Positions 1 through 7,657 of a stretch of DNA of 64,000 nt are shown piece by piece (the stretch's first letter is position 1; the number at the start of each line of letters is the position of its first letter). A program made the translations under genes and the position numbers. The stretch lies in contig NZ_BBZF01000016.1 of NCBI RefSeq assembly GCF_020884795.1, positions 42,519 through 106,518 of the forward strand. Direction: 5' to 3'. This DNA is from Micromonospora okii (GTDB lineage Bacteria > Actinomycetota > Actinomycetes > Mycobacteriales > Micromonosporaceae). Under the pieces are notes generated by a model. The model saw only the letters and a program-made list of their open reading frames with translations. It searched no databases and had not been told where the DNA came from.

Positions 1-532
1 GGTGGTTCGGCGCGAGCTTGGCGAGGTCGCCGCCCGCGCCGTCGGGCATGGAGATCCGGTACGGGTTGAACCAGGCGTGGAACTCCAGGTTCCGCTTGTG
101 CGCCTCGTCGACGAGGAACGCCAGCGGGTCCCAGCCCGGGTCCTGCCCGCGCACCCCGGTCAGGTACTCCGACCACGGCTCGTAGGGCGAGGGCCAGAAC
201 GCGTCGGCGGTCGGCCGGACCTGCACCACCACCGCGTTGTGGTTGAGCTTGCGGGCCAGGTCGAGCCAGCCCCGGTACTCCGCCTGCTGGGCGGCGATCC
301 GGTCGGGGGCGGTCTGGGACGCCTTGGTCGGCCAGTCGATGTTGACCACGGAGGAGATCCACATGGCCCGGAACTGCCGCTTGGGGGTTGCCGGGTCGGT
401 GGCGCAGGTGGTGGGGTTGGCGGCGCGCGTCGCGTCGGTCCCGGCCGCGCTCGCGGCGGTGGGTGAGGCGGCGACGAGCGCCCCGAGCAGGGCTACGGCC
501 AGCCCGGCGGCTCTGAGCCGAGTTGCCTTCAT
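1..532 (-). CDS. GHL10/YngK-type glycoside hydrolase-like secreted protein, C-terminus cut by window edge
   Basis: Reads leftward from the ATG at 530-532 and runs off the window, so only about 177 N-terminal residues are seen. The first 30 residues form a Sec signal peptide (MKATRLRAAG, a hydrophobic core, then AASAA). The mature part has RAMWISSVVNIDWP and NHNAVVVQVRPTADAFWPS, then FHAWFNPYRIS, the start of the TIM-barrel seen in glycosyl-hydrolase-like 10 (DUF187, YngK) proteins. Family members are extracellular and thought to act on glycans. AAGGGA lies 10 nt upstream of the ATG. The family is clear from the motifs, but the substrate cannot be told and the catalytic C-terminal half is outside the window. 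Confidence 0.8.
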   Translation of the reverse strand, partial: MKATRLRAAGLAVALLGALVAASPTAASAAGTDATRAANPTTCATDPATPKRQFRAMWISSVVNIDWPTKASQTAPDRIAAQQAEYRGWLDLARKLNHNAVVVQVRPTADAFWPSPYEPWSEYLTGVRGQDPGWDPLAFLVDEAHKRNLEFHAWFNPYRISMPDGAGGDLAKLAPNH

Positions 533-869
533 CCGGTGCGTCCCTTCGTTGGGGCTCGGCGTGGCGGGTCGGTGGCGACGGGCGCCCGGCGGCTGCCGGC
601 CCGACGCGCGGCGGCGGCGCCTCGGCAAGATTCGCCGAGTGCGATCTGTCGCTTGGTAGGAAATTTTCACATCGGGCGGGTGCGGCGCAAGAGCTCCGGC
701 CAGATCCCTCCCACCGGCGCCGCCGGCCCCCGGCGCGGCCCGGCGGGGCCGGGGCGGAACGTGACCTTATCGATACCCACGGTGGTGGTTGACCGCCGGG
801 TCGCCTGGGTAGCTTGGCCGGTCACCGGCCGCCACGGAGGGTGGTCGCACGGTGGGAGGGGTGAGCGCG
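533..869. other. Divergent intergenic region, glycosidase / permease
   Basis: This 337-base gap holds no convincing gene. It contains an inverted repeat CTCGGC/GCCGAG (621-639) and then an AT-rich patch, GGTAGGAAATTTTCAC (655-670), that stands out from the GC-rich surroundings and could be an operator or promoter for the leftward glycosidase. TTGACC at 789-794 with TAGCTT at 810-815 is a possible but short-spaced promoter for the permease. These are pattern-based suggestions only. Confidence 0.35.
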
Positions 870-2345
870 GTGTCCGTGCTGCGTACCAAACCGATCAAGG
901 ACGTGATCGCCCAGGGAGAGGCGGACGGCGAGGAGGGCGGTCCGGGGCTCAAACGACGCCTCGGGGCCCGGGACCTCGCCGGCTTCGGCATCGGCATCGT
1001 GATCGGCACCGGCATCTTCACCCTCACCGGCATCGAGGCCCGCGACAGCGCCGGGCCGGCCGTGGTGATCTCGTTCGCCATCGGCGGCCTGGTCGCCCTG
1101 CTCGCCGCGCTCTGCTACGCCGAGCTGGCCTCCAGCGTGCCGACGGCCGGCAGCGCCTACACGTACGCGTACGCGACGATGGGCGAGATCGTCGCCTGGA
1201 TCATCGGCTGGGACCTGCTGCTGGAGTTCGCGCTCGGCGCGGCGGTGGTGGCCCGGGGCTGGTCGGGCTACCTCGCCGAACTGTTCGGCCTGCCCACCGC
1301 CTGGTTCGGCGAGGAGGGCAGCGTCGTCAACCTCGGCGCGATCGGCATCGTCCTGCTGCTCGGCATCGTGGCGATCGTCGGCATCCGCGAGTCCGCCCGG
1401 GTGACCAACCTGCTCGTACTGGTCAAGGTCGCGATCTGCGTCTTCGTCGTGGTCGCCGGCCTGTTCTTCGTCAAGGCCGCGAACCTCACCCCGTTCATCC
1501 CGCCGGCCGAGCCCGCCAGCTCGGGCGACGACGGCATCAAGCAGCCCGTCACGCAGGCCCTCTTCGGGCTGGAGCCGTCGGTGTTCGGCTTCGCCGGGGT
1601 GCTCAGCGCCGCCGCCGTGGTCTTCTTCGCCTACACCGGCTTCGAGGCCGTGGCGAACCTCGGCGAGGAAACCAAGCGGCCCAAGCGCGACCTCACCCTC
1701 GGCCTGCTCGGCACCCTGCTGATCTCCACCGTGCTGTACATCGGCGTCTCGCTCGTCGTCGTCGGCATGGTCCCGTACACGGAGATCGACCGGGGCGCCC
1801 CGATCGCGTCGGCCTTCAACGCGGTCGGCGCGGGCTGGGCTGGCGCCCTCGTCTCCATCGCCGCCGTCGCCGGCCTGACCAGCGTGATCCTGGTGGACCT
1901 GGTGGCCATGGGCAGGATCGGCTTCGCCATCAGCCGGGACGGGCTGATCCCGCCGTCGATCGCGAAGGTGCACCCCCGCTGGGGCACCCCGTACCGGATC
2001 TCGGCGGTGATGACCGTGGCCGTGGCGCTGCTCGCCGGCTTCCTGCCGCTCTCCGCCCTGGCCGACCTGGTCAGCATCGGCGCGCTCTGCGCGTTCGTGC
2101 TGGTCTCGCTGGCGGTGCCGATCCTGCGCCGCAAGCGCCCCGACCTGGAGCGGCCGTTCCGGGTGCCGTTCTCCCCGGTGCTGCCGATCGTTTCCGCGCT
2201 GGCCTGCTTCTACCTGATGCTCAACCTGTCGGTGGAGACCTGGATCCGGTTCCTCATCTGGATGGCGCTCGGCGCGCTCATCTACTTCGGCTACGGCCAC
2301 CGCCGCAACCGCCTCGCCGTGAAGGAAGGTGCCCCCGTCAGCTGA
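870..2345 (+). CDS. APC-family amino acid permease
   Basis: About 491 residues with roughly 12 hydrophobic segments, matching the cationic-amino-acid-transporter branch of the APC superfamily. Near the N-terminus it has GFGIGIVIGTGIFTLTG, the conserved first-helix substrate motif. FFAYTGFEAVANLGEE in the middle and the C-terminal helices also fit. It should import amino acids across the plasma membrane using an ion gradient. I chose GTG at 870 because GGGAGGGG (854-861) sits 8 nt upstream and related proteins begin VSVLRTKPI. An in-frame GTG at 852 is the alternative. The 3' end overlaps the convergent methyltransferase by 8 bp. Substrate unknown. Confidence 0.9.
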   Translation: MSVLRTKPIKDVIAQGEADGEEGGPGLKRRLGARDLAGFGIGIVIGTGIFTLTGIEARDSAGPAVVISFAIGGLVALLAALCYAELASSVPTAGSAYTYAYATMGEIVAWIIGWDLLLEFALGAAVVARGWSGYLAELFGLPTAWFGEEGSVVNLGAIGIVLLLGIVAIVGIRESARVTNLLVLVKVAICVFVVVAGLFFVKAANLTPFIPPAEPASSGDDGIKQPVTQALFGLEPSVFGFAGVLSAAAVVFFAYTGFEAVANLGEETKRPKRDLTLGLLGTLLISTVLYIGVSLVVVGMVPYTEIDRGAPIASAFNAVGAGWAGALVSIAAVAGLTSVILVDLVAMGRIGFAISRDGLIPPSIAKVHPRWGTPYRISAVMTVAVALLAGFLPLSALADLVSIGALCAFVLVSLAVPILRRKRPDLERPFRVPFSPVLPIVSALACFYLMLNLSVETWIRFLIWMALGALIYFGYGHRRNRLAVKEGAPVS

Positions 2346-3063
2346 AGAAGCGGGACAGGTGGGAGTCGGCCGGCGGGGCGGCGTCCGGCGGTAGGGGCGT
2401 CAGGTCGGCGAAGATGCTCGCCCCGTCGCAGCCGGCGTGCAGGGGATACCAGCGCGGGGCGCCCGGCGGGCGCTGAAGGCAGACGCCCTTGATCGTCTGC
2501 ACGTCGAGCAGCCGGACGTGGGTCGGGTCGGCCACCGCGTTGACGTGGCCCCACCAGGGGCTCATGACGTGCAGTACGCCACCCGGGCGGAGCACCCGGT
2601 GACACTCGTCGACCAGGGGCAGGAAGTCGATCAGGTGCTCCAGGATGTGCACCGCGAAGATCACGTCCACCGAGTCGTCGGCCAGCGGCAGCGAGCCGGA
2701 CAGGTCGGCCACCGCGTCCACGCCCGGCGCGGGGAAGATGTCCAGCCCCAGGTTGCCCGGGTACTGCTTCGTGCCGCCGCAGCCCAGGTCCACCACCACC
2801 GGCTCCCGGCCGGCGACCCGCACCCGGGCCCAGACGCCGAACACCCCCGCGAGCCGGCCCACCAGGTCCCGGACCAGCCGCAACCGCGCCGCGTCGGCCA
2901 CCTCACCGGTCAGGTGCGCCACCCCCCGGTCGAAACGCACCCGCACCGCCAGGCCGCGCAGCCGCTCGTCGTGGGCCGCCTGATCCGCCCACGCCTCGGC
3001 GAGAAAGGCGTCGACCGCCCGCAGTCGTTCGACCGAGGGCGGGGTCAGGGCCTGCGCGACCAT
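2338..3063 (-). CDS. BON domain - class I SAM methyltransferase fusion
   Basis: A 241-residue protein. Residues about 8-80 read as a BON (OsmY/nodulation) domain: VRVRFDRGVAHLTGEV followed by a predicted helix. They are joined to a Rossmann methyltransferase core with the SAM-binding motif VVDLGCGG, an acidic LGLDIF strand, the HILEHL segment and VLRPGGVLHVM. BON domains usually bind membranes or ligands in envelope proteins, so a cytosolic methyltransferase carrying one is unusual. GGAGGTGG precedes the ATG. Its target is unknown. It converges with the permease, with which its last 8 bp overlap. Confidence 0.8.
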   Translation of the reverse strand: MVAQALTPPSVERLRAVDAFLAEAWADQAAHDERLRGLAVRVRFDRGVAHLTGEVADAARLRLVRDLVGRLAGVFGVWARVRVAGREPVVVDLGCGGTKQYPGNLGLDIFPAPGVDAVADLSGSLPLADDSVDVIFAVHILEHLIDFLPLVDECHRVLRPGGVLHVMSPWWGHVNAVADPTHVRLLDVQTIKGVCLQRPPGAPRWYPLHAGCDGASIFADLTPLPPDAAPPADSHLSRFFS

Positions 3064-3123
3064 GGGGCCACCTCCGGCCGGCCCGTTACCCGAATCGGCC
3101 GCCCGTATGCCCGGTGCGCCCGC

Positions 3124-3441
3124 TCAGCCGGAGATGCGGCGGGCGGGGCGGCCGGCGCCCCGGATGCGCTGCCGGGGCGGCGAGGTGGGCGCCTTGGGCC
3201 GCTTGAGGTGGTACCGGTGCAGCTCGCTGCTGCCCGGCTGGGACGGGTCCTCGCTCATCGCCACCAGCTCCCAGCCCTGGTCGCCGGCCCGGTTCAGGTG
3301 GGCCAGCGCCGTGTCGCCGTACGGGGTGACGTCGACCATCGAGCCGTCCGGGCCGTACCAGACGAAGACGAGTTCCCAGCCGATGTCCGTGCTGGCCGCC
3401 TGGCGGCGCCGGACCAACAGCGCGTACTCCCACTTGAGCAT
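3124..3441 (-). CDS. Small DUF4177-like hypothetical protein
   Basis: A 105-residue protein starting at the ATG at 3439-3441. It has the pattern WEYALLVRR near the start, a short insert, then LNRAGDQGWELVAM, as in small DUF4177-type proteins (aromatic WEY, later GWELV). The tail is Arg/Pro-rich and probably disordered. It lies downstream of, and on the same strand as, the ABC-F gene with a 59-nt gap. No function is known to me. No strong ribosome site is visible. Confidence 0.65.
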   Translation of the reverse strand: MLKWEYALLVRRRQAASTDIGWELVFVWYGPDGSMVDVTPYGDTALAHLNRAGDQGWELVAMSEDPSQPGSSELHRYHLKRPKAPTSPPRQRIRGAGRPARRISG

Positions 3442-3500
3442 GGGGTCATTGTCACCCCGGCGGCGCCACTCGGCACGGCGTCGGCCCTCGGAGTGCGGCG

Positions 3501-5138
3501 TCAGTCCTCGGAGATCCGCCCGTCCGCCACCCGCACCCGACGGTTGACGGTCACCGCGTCCAGCATCCGCCGGTCGTGGGTGACCAGCAGCAGCGTCCCG
3601 GGGTACCCGGCCAGCGCCGACTCCAACTGCTCGATGGCCGGCAGGTCCAGGTGGTTCGTCGGCTCGTCGAGCACCAGCAGGTTCACCCCGCGCCCCTGCA
3701 ACAGCGCCAGCGCGGCCCGGGTCCGCTCGCCGGGCGACAGCGACGCCGCCGGCCGCAGGACATGGTCGGCCCGCAGGCCGAACTTCGCCAGCAGCGTCCG
3801 CGCGTCCGCCGGGGAGAGCTCCGGTACGGCCAGCCGGAACGCGTCCAGCAGCGGCTGGCCGCCGAGGAACAGCCCCCGGGCCTGGTCGACCTCGCCGACC
3901 ACCACCCCGGGGCCGAGCGAGGCGTGCCCGCCGTCCAGGGGCAGCCGCCCCAGCAGCGCCCCGAGCAGCGTGGTCTTGCCGGAGCCGTTCGCCCCGGTGA
4001 TCGCCATCCGGTCGGCCCAGTCGACCTGGAGGTTCACCGGGCCGAGGGTGAAGTCGCCCCGGCGTACCACGGCGTCGCGGAGCGCGGCCACGACGGCGCC
4101 GGCGCGGGGCGCGGCGGCGATCTCCATGCGCAGCTCCCACTCCTTGCGCGGCTCCTCGACCACCTCCAGCCGCTCGATCAGCCGGTCCGTCTGCCGGGCC
4201 TTCGCCGCCTGCTTCTCCGACGTCTCGCCGCGGAAGTGCTTGACGTGCTTGTCCGGGTCGGTGGCCTTGCGCCGGGCGTTGCGCACGCCCTTCTCCATCC
4301 AGGCCCGCTGGGTGCGGGCGCGCGCCTCCAGGGAGGCCCGGGTGTCGGCGTACTCCTCGTACTCGGCGCGGGCGTGCCGGCGGGCCACCTCCCGCTCCTC
4401 CAGGTATCCCGCGTAGCCGCCGCCGTAGTGCCGGACCTGCTGCTGGTGCAGGTCCAGCTCCAGCACCCGGGTCACCGTGCGGGCCAGGAACTCCCGGTCG
4501 TGGCTGACCAGCACCGTGCCGGCGCGCAGGCCGGTGACGAACTTCTCCAGCCGGTCCAGCCCGTCCAGGTCGAGGTCGTTGGTGGGCTCGTCGAGCAGGA
4601 AGACGTCGTACCGGCTGAGCAGCAGCGAGGCCAGCCCGGCGCGGGCCGCCTGGCCCCCGGACAGGCCGGTCATCGGGTGGTCCAGGTCGACGGTCAGCCC
4701 CAGCTCGGCGGCCACCTGCTCGGCGCGCTCCTCCAGGTCCGCCCCGCCGAGGTCGAGCCAGCGCTCCAGCGCCTCCGCGTACGCGTCGTCGGCCCCCACC
4801 GCCCCGCCCGTCAGTGCCTCCGTCGCCGCGTCCAGCGCCGCCTGCGCGGCCGTCACCCCGGTCCGCCGGGCCAGGAAGTCCCGCACCGTCTCCCCGGGGC
4901 GGCGCTCCGGCTCCTGCGGCAGGTGCCCGACCGTCGCCGTGGGCGGGCTCAGCGTGACGCTGCCGGCCTCGACGGGCAGCGCCCCCGCGAGGGTGCGCAG
5001 CAGCGTCGACTTGCCGGCCCCGTTCACCCCGACGAGGCCGATCACGTCGCCCGGGGCGACCACCAGCTCCAGCCCGGAGAAGAGCAGCCGGTCCCCGTGG
5101 CCGGCGGCGAGATCCTTGACTACCAATGTGGCGCTCAT
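3501..5138 (-). CDS. ABC-F family ATP-binding protein
   Basis: 545 residues with two ABC ATPase domains in one chain and no membrane segment, as in ABC-F translation factors. The first domain has Walker A GVNGAGKST (37-45), signature LSGGQ (159-163) and Walker B LLDEPTND (181-188). Between the domains lies a charged helical linker (about 245-330). The second domain has GANGSGKTT (382-390), a variant signature LSPGE and LLVLDEPTNH. ABC-F proteins act on the ribosome, in translation rescue or antibiotic protection, and are not transporters. ATG start. It could be a housekeeping or a resistance member; the sequence does not say which. Confidence 0.92.
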   Translation of the reverse strand: MSATLVVKDLAAGHGDRLLFSGLELVVAPGDVIGLVGVNGAGKSTLLRTLAGALPVEAGSVTLSPPTATVGHLPQEPERRPGETVRDFLARRTGVTAAQAALDAATEALTGGAVGADDAYAEALERWLDLGGADLEERAEQVAAELGLTVDLDHPMTGLSGGQAARAGLASLLLSRYDVFLLDEPTNDLDLDGLDRLEKFVTGLRAGTVLVSHDREFLARTVTRVLELDLHQQQVRHYGGGYAGYLEEREVARRHARAEYEEYADTRASLEARARTQRAWMEKGVRNARRKATDPDKHVKHFRGETSEKQAAKARQTDRLIERLEVVEEPRKEWELRMEIAAAPRAGAVVAALRDAVVRRGDFTLGPVNLQVDWADRMAITGANGSGKTTLLGALLGRLPLDGGHASLGPGVVVGEVDQARGLFLGGQPLLDAFRLAVPELSPADARTLLAKFGLRADHVLRPAASLSPGERTRAALALLQGRGVNLLVLDEPTNHLDLPAIEQLESALAGYPGTLLLVTHDRRMLDAVTVNRRVRVADGRISED

Positions 5139-5221
5139 GACGAGGCGAGCCTAACCGTCGCGTCCAGCGACTTCCGTGACCGGTGGGGGTCGCCCCCGGC
5201 CCGCCGGGCAGACTCACCGGT

Positions 5222-5968
5222 GTGGTGACCACCCTGGCGATCGACTGCGGAGGCGGCGGGATCAAGGCGTCGGTGCTCGACGGGGCGGGGACGATGCGGG
5301 CCCGTCCGCTGCGGGTGCCCACCCCGTACCCGCTGCCGCCGGAACTGTTCGTGCGGACGCTGCTGGACCTCGGGGCCCGGCTGCCCGCAGCCGACCGGGT
5401 GACCGTCGGGATGCCCGGGATGCTCCGGCACGGCGTGGTGGTGGCGACCCCGCACTACGTCACCCGGGCGGGCCCCCGCTCGAAGGTCGACCCCGCCCTG
5501 CTCGCCGAGTGGTCCGGCTTCGACGCGCGGACGGCGCTCGCCGACGCGTTCGGGGTGCCCGCGCTGGTGCTCAACGACGCCGAGGTGCACGGCGCCGGGG
5601 TGGTCGCCGGCACCGGCCTGGAGCTGGTGCTGACCCTCGGCACCGGGCTGGGCAGCGCCGTCTTCGACGGCGGGGTGCTCGCCCCGCACCTGGAGCTGTC
5701 GCACGCGCCGGTGCGCTGGGGCACCACCTACGACACGTACGTGGGGGAGCCGGAGCGCCGACGCCTCGGCGACGCGTTCTGGTCCCGCCGGATCCGGCAG
5801 GTGGTGGACGGGCTGCGCCCGGTGTTCCGCTGGGACCGGCTCTACCTGGGCGGCGGCAACTCCCGGCTGATCCGCCCCGAGCAGCTCGCCCGGATGGGCG
5901 ACGACGTGGTGGTCGTCCCGAACACGGCCGGAATAGTGGGCGGCGTCCGCGCCTGGACCCTGGTGTAA
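5222..5968 (+). CDS. ROK-family / polyphosphate-glucokinase-like sugar kinase
   Basis: About 248 residues of the ASKHA fold. The N-terminal phosphate loop is TTLAIDCGGGGIKASV, the likely catalytic Asp is in LVLNDAEVHGAG, and the second phosphate motif is LTLGTGLGSAVF. It probably phosphorylates a sugar, glucose or a relative, in the cytoplasm. GTG at 5222 (or 5225) is preferred because residues before it are Pro/Gly-rich and unlike the family; the upstream GTG at 5183 gives 13 more. Its TAA stop is the first triplet of the intergenic repeat at 5966-6018, which is uncommon in a genome with so few TAA stops. Confidence 0.82.
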   Translation: MVTTLAIDCGGGGIKASVLDGAGTMRARPLRVPTPYPLPPELFVRTLLDLGARLPAADRVTVGMPGMLRHGVVVATPHYVTRAGPRSKVDPALLAEWSGFDARTALADAFGVPALVLNDAEVHGAGVVAGTGLELVLTLGTGLGSAVFDGGVLAPHLELSHAPVRWGTTYDTYVGEPERRRLGDAFWSRRIRQVVDGLRPVFRWDRLYLGGGNSRLIRPEQLARMGDDVVVVPNTAGIVGGVRAWTLV

Positions 5969-6018
5969 GGAGGGGCACCTTGTTAACGCTTTCTGTATAG
6001 GAAGGGCCCCTTCCTAAC
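5966..6018 (+). repeat. Stop-codon-abutting repeat, copy A (probable terminator)
   Basis: Starts with the kinase stop TAA and runs TAAGGAGGGGCACCTTG, then a central AACGC, and ends AAGGGCCCCTTCCTAAC. The ends are complementary and form an imperfect hairpin. The copy at 39069-39121, read on the minus strand, matches it over nearly its whole length and likewise starts with a gene's TAA stop. It probably works as a transcription terminator; the copy-wise conservation suggests a dispersed element. Confidence 0.75.
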
Positions 6019-6115
6019 CGCCGCTCCGCGCGCGCTCCGGCGAGGAACACTCGCGGTCCGCCCGGCGTTGTGTCAGCGTCGGAGCAGAGGCGCGCGAGAC
6101 GAGGGGGTGCGGTCG

Positions 6116-6484
6116 ATGGATCTTCTGGCGGAGTACCGGCGGGCGACCATGTTCTTCGAGATGGGTGACGCGTCCGGGGCGGTCCGGCTGCTGGAGCCGA
6201 TCGTCGAGGCCGAGCCCGGCAACTCGGCCGTGCGGCAGTTGCTGGCCCGGGCGTACTTCCAGACTGCCCAGCTCAACCGCGCCGAGGAGCAGCTGCGCGA
6301 GCTGGTGGACCGGGACCCGAGCGACCACTACGCGCACCACGTGCTGGGCCGCACGCTGGAGCGGATGAACCGGCCGGCGGACGCGCTGCGGCACCTGCGC
6401 ATCGCCGCCGCGATGCACGCGACGAACGACGACTACACGACGGCCCTGCGTCGGGTGGAGAGCCGCGTCAACGGCGCTCATTGA
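6116..6484 (+). CDS. Tetratricopeptide repeat protein
   Basis: 122 residues made almost entirely of about three TPR units. Examples are SGAVRLLEPIVEAEPGN, then LARAYFQTAQLNRAEEQL, then GRTLERMNRPADALRHL, each with the small/large helix-pair spacing. TPRs are protein-binding scaffolds, so this is likely an adaptor in the cytoplasm. The ATG at 6116 follows a GAGGGGG ribosome site with about 9 nt spacing. It stands alone: a perfect hairpin begins 57 nt after its stop. Confidence 0.85.
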   Translation: MDLLAEYRRATMFFEMGDASGAVRLLEPIVEAEPGNSAVRQLLARAYFQTAQLNRAEEQLRELVDRDPSDHYAHHVLGRTLERMNRPADALRHLRIAAAMHATNDDYTTALRRVESRVNGAH

Positions 6485-6540
6485 GCGCGCGGCACGAACT
6501 CGGCGGCGTCGACCGGGGTGTCGTCGCTGCTGCCCCCGTA

Positions 6541-6574
6541 GTGCGGGGGGAGGGCGCCCGCCCTCCCCCCGCAC
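6541..6574. terminator. Perfect 16-bp inverted repeat, probable terminator
   Basis: GTGCGGGGGGAGGGCG and its exact reverse complement are separated by 2 nt. It lies 57 nt after the TPR gene stop. There is no T-run, which is common for GC-rich actinobacterial terminators. Confidence 0.65.
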
Positions 6575-6699
6575 GTCCTCGGGCGCGTTCGGGTGCCTCG
6601 GTGCCGAGATCCGGGGGCGCGGCTCGAAGGGGCCGCCCGCCGAGGGCCGGCGGCGTGACTCTTCGTCACACTCACTGCCGCCGACATGACGCCCCACGC

Positions 6700-6841
6700 C
6701 CCCTTTGCTCTGCACCCGCCCACGCAACACCGTGCCGGAACTGCGGGCTTACAGGATCACCCTGGAGATTGGGCTGCGGCGCTCGGTGGCGCTGCGTGAC
6801 CGTCCAGCGAGTGTTGCGTCCTATGAAGCAGAGCAAAGGGG
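6700..6841. repeat. Bipartite inverted repeat with 80-nt interior
   Basis: CCCCTTTGCTCTGC (6700-6713), 8 nt, ACGCAACAC (6722-6730), then 80 nt, then GTGTTGCGT (6811-6819), 8 nt, GCAGAGCAAAGGGG (6828-6841). Both arm segments are perfect complements and the 8-nt spacers have equal length but different sequence. It may be a small mobile (MITE-like) element, a structured RNA or a double protein-binding site. It sits in the 562-base gap before the Smr gene, where no gene is visible. A G/T-rich tract with repeated GTGAGGCGTGG follows it at about 6890-6960. Confidence 0.7.
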
Positions 6842-7046
6842 CGCGGGTGGTGGGGTGGGCGCGGCCCGCGGGGGCGCGTCGCGGCGTGGGGTGTCGCTGT
6901 GTGAGGCGTGGCGGCGTGGTGCGTCGTGGCGTGAGGCGTGGTGGCGGGCGTGGGGCGTCCCGGCGCGGGTGGGCGGGCGGCGGACGGGGGCGGCGCGCCG
7001 GCCTACCATGGGCTGCCATGGGAGCCGAGCAGGTGGTGGAGGCGGA

Positions 7047-7301
7047 ATGAAGCTCAAGCTGGACCTGCACGACATCTTCAACAAGGGCCATGACATCGAC
7101 CGGGCGCTGCGCGGGATCATGGACGAGGCGGTGGCGAAGAAGGCCACCCTCGTCGAGATCATCCCCGGCAAGGGGTCCGGCCAGCTCAAGAAGCGCGTGC
7201 TGCGGTTCCTCGACCAGAAGGACGTCAAGCAGCTCTACCACCGGGTCGAGAAGGACTCGAAGAACTTCGGCCGCCTCTTCGTCCACTTCCGCTGGAAGTA
7301 G
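7047..7301 (+). CDS. Smr-domain protein
   Basis: 84 residues forming a stand-alone Smr (small MutS-related) domain. It has LDLHDI at the start, IIPGKGSGQLKKRVLRFL in the middle and FGRLFVHF at the end. The LDLH and the G-K-G-S-G motif are the family signatures. Stand-alone Smr proteins have been linked to nucleic-acid nicking and to mRNA cleavage in ribosome rescue; which applies here is unknown. The ATG at 7047 follows GGAGG by 4 nt. A GC-rich, repeat-containing region of more than 500 bp separates it from the TPR gene. Confidence 0.85.
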   Translation: MKLKLDLHDIFNKGHDIDRALRGIMDEAVAKKATLVEIIPGKGSGQLKKRVLRFLDQKDVKQLYHRVEKDSKNFGRLFVHFRWK

Positions 7302-7341
7302 CGACGACGTGACCCCGTGAGCCGCAGCACCCCGGGGATGC

Positions 7342-7620
7342 TCAGAGGTCCAGGACGCCGACCGTCTGACCGTCGCTCTGCTCGCCCGTCGGGCGGAAGC
7401 CCAACCGCAGGTAGAACGGTTCCGGTCCGCCGGCCCGCGGCTCCCAGGTGACGTACGCCCGGGTGCCGCCCCGGGCCCGGATCTCCCCGCACACCGCCTC
7501 GACGGCGAACCGGCCGTAGCCGCTGCCCTGCGAGTCGGCCGCGATGTTCAGTCGCCACAGACCGGAGCGCAGGTCGGTGGGGTCGTCGCCCCAGGGGATG
7601 TCGAGGAAGCACGGCCGTCG
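7342..7620 (-). pseudogene. N-terminally truncated GNAT acetyltransferase remnant
   Basis: On the minus strand a frame ending at the TGA at 7342-7344 encodes about 90 residues with clear GNAT C-terminal features. These are LWRLNIAAD, the acetyl-CoA loop QGSGYGRFAVEAV, then AYVTWEP and FYLRLGFRPTG. The only in-frame start codons lie well inside the domain, and upstream the frame runs into the terminator hairpin at 7605-7642 and the end of the M28 gene. The N-terminal half of the domain is therefore missing. I read it as a decayed gene cut off at the hairpin; a functional short protein seems unlikely. Confidence 0.6.
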
Positions 7621-7642
7621 CGTCCGTAACGGCCGTGCTTCC
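7605..7642. terminator. 14-bp perfect hairpin behind the M28 peptidase gene
   Basis: GGAAGCACGGCCGT (7605-7618) and ACGGCCGTGCTTCC (7629-7642) pair perfectly with a 10-nt loop. The hairpin starts 15 nt beyond the stop of the leftward M28 gene and overlaps the broken end of the GNAT remnant. Confidence 0.7.
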
Positions 7643-7657
7643 CGCCCACCTGCCGGG

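Noticed and set aside
6478..6723. An 81-residue minus-strand frame after the TPR gene
   Set aside because: It spans the perfect hairpin at 6541-6574 and has no recognisable motif or ribosome site; the hairpin is better read as a terminator.
6890..6960. G/T-rich direct repeats as a possible origin or regulatory element
   Set aside because: The repeats are short and irregular with no DnaA-box-like sequence; probably simple sequence drift.
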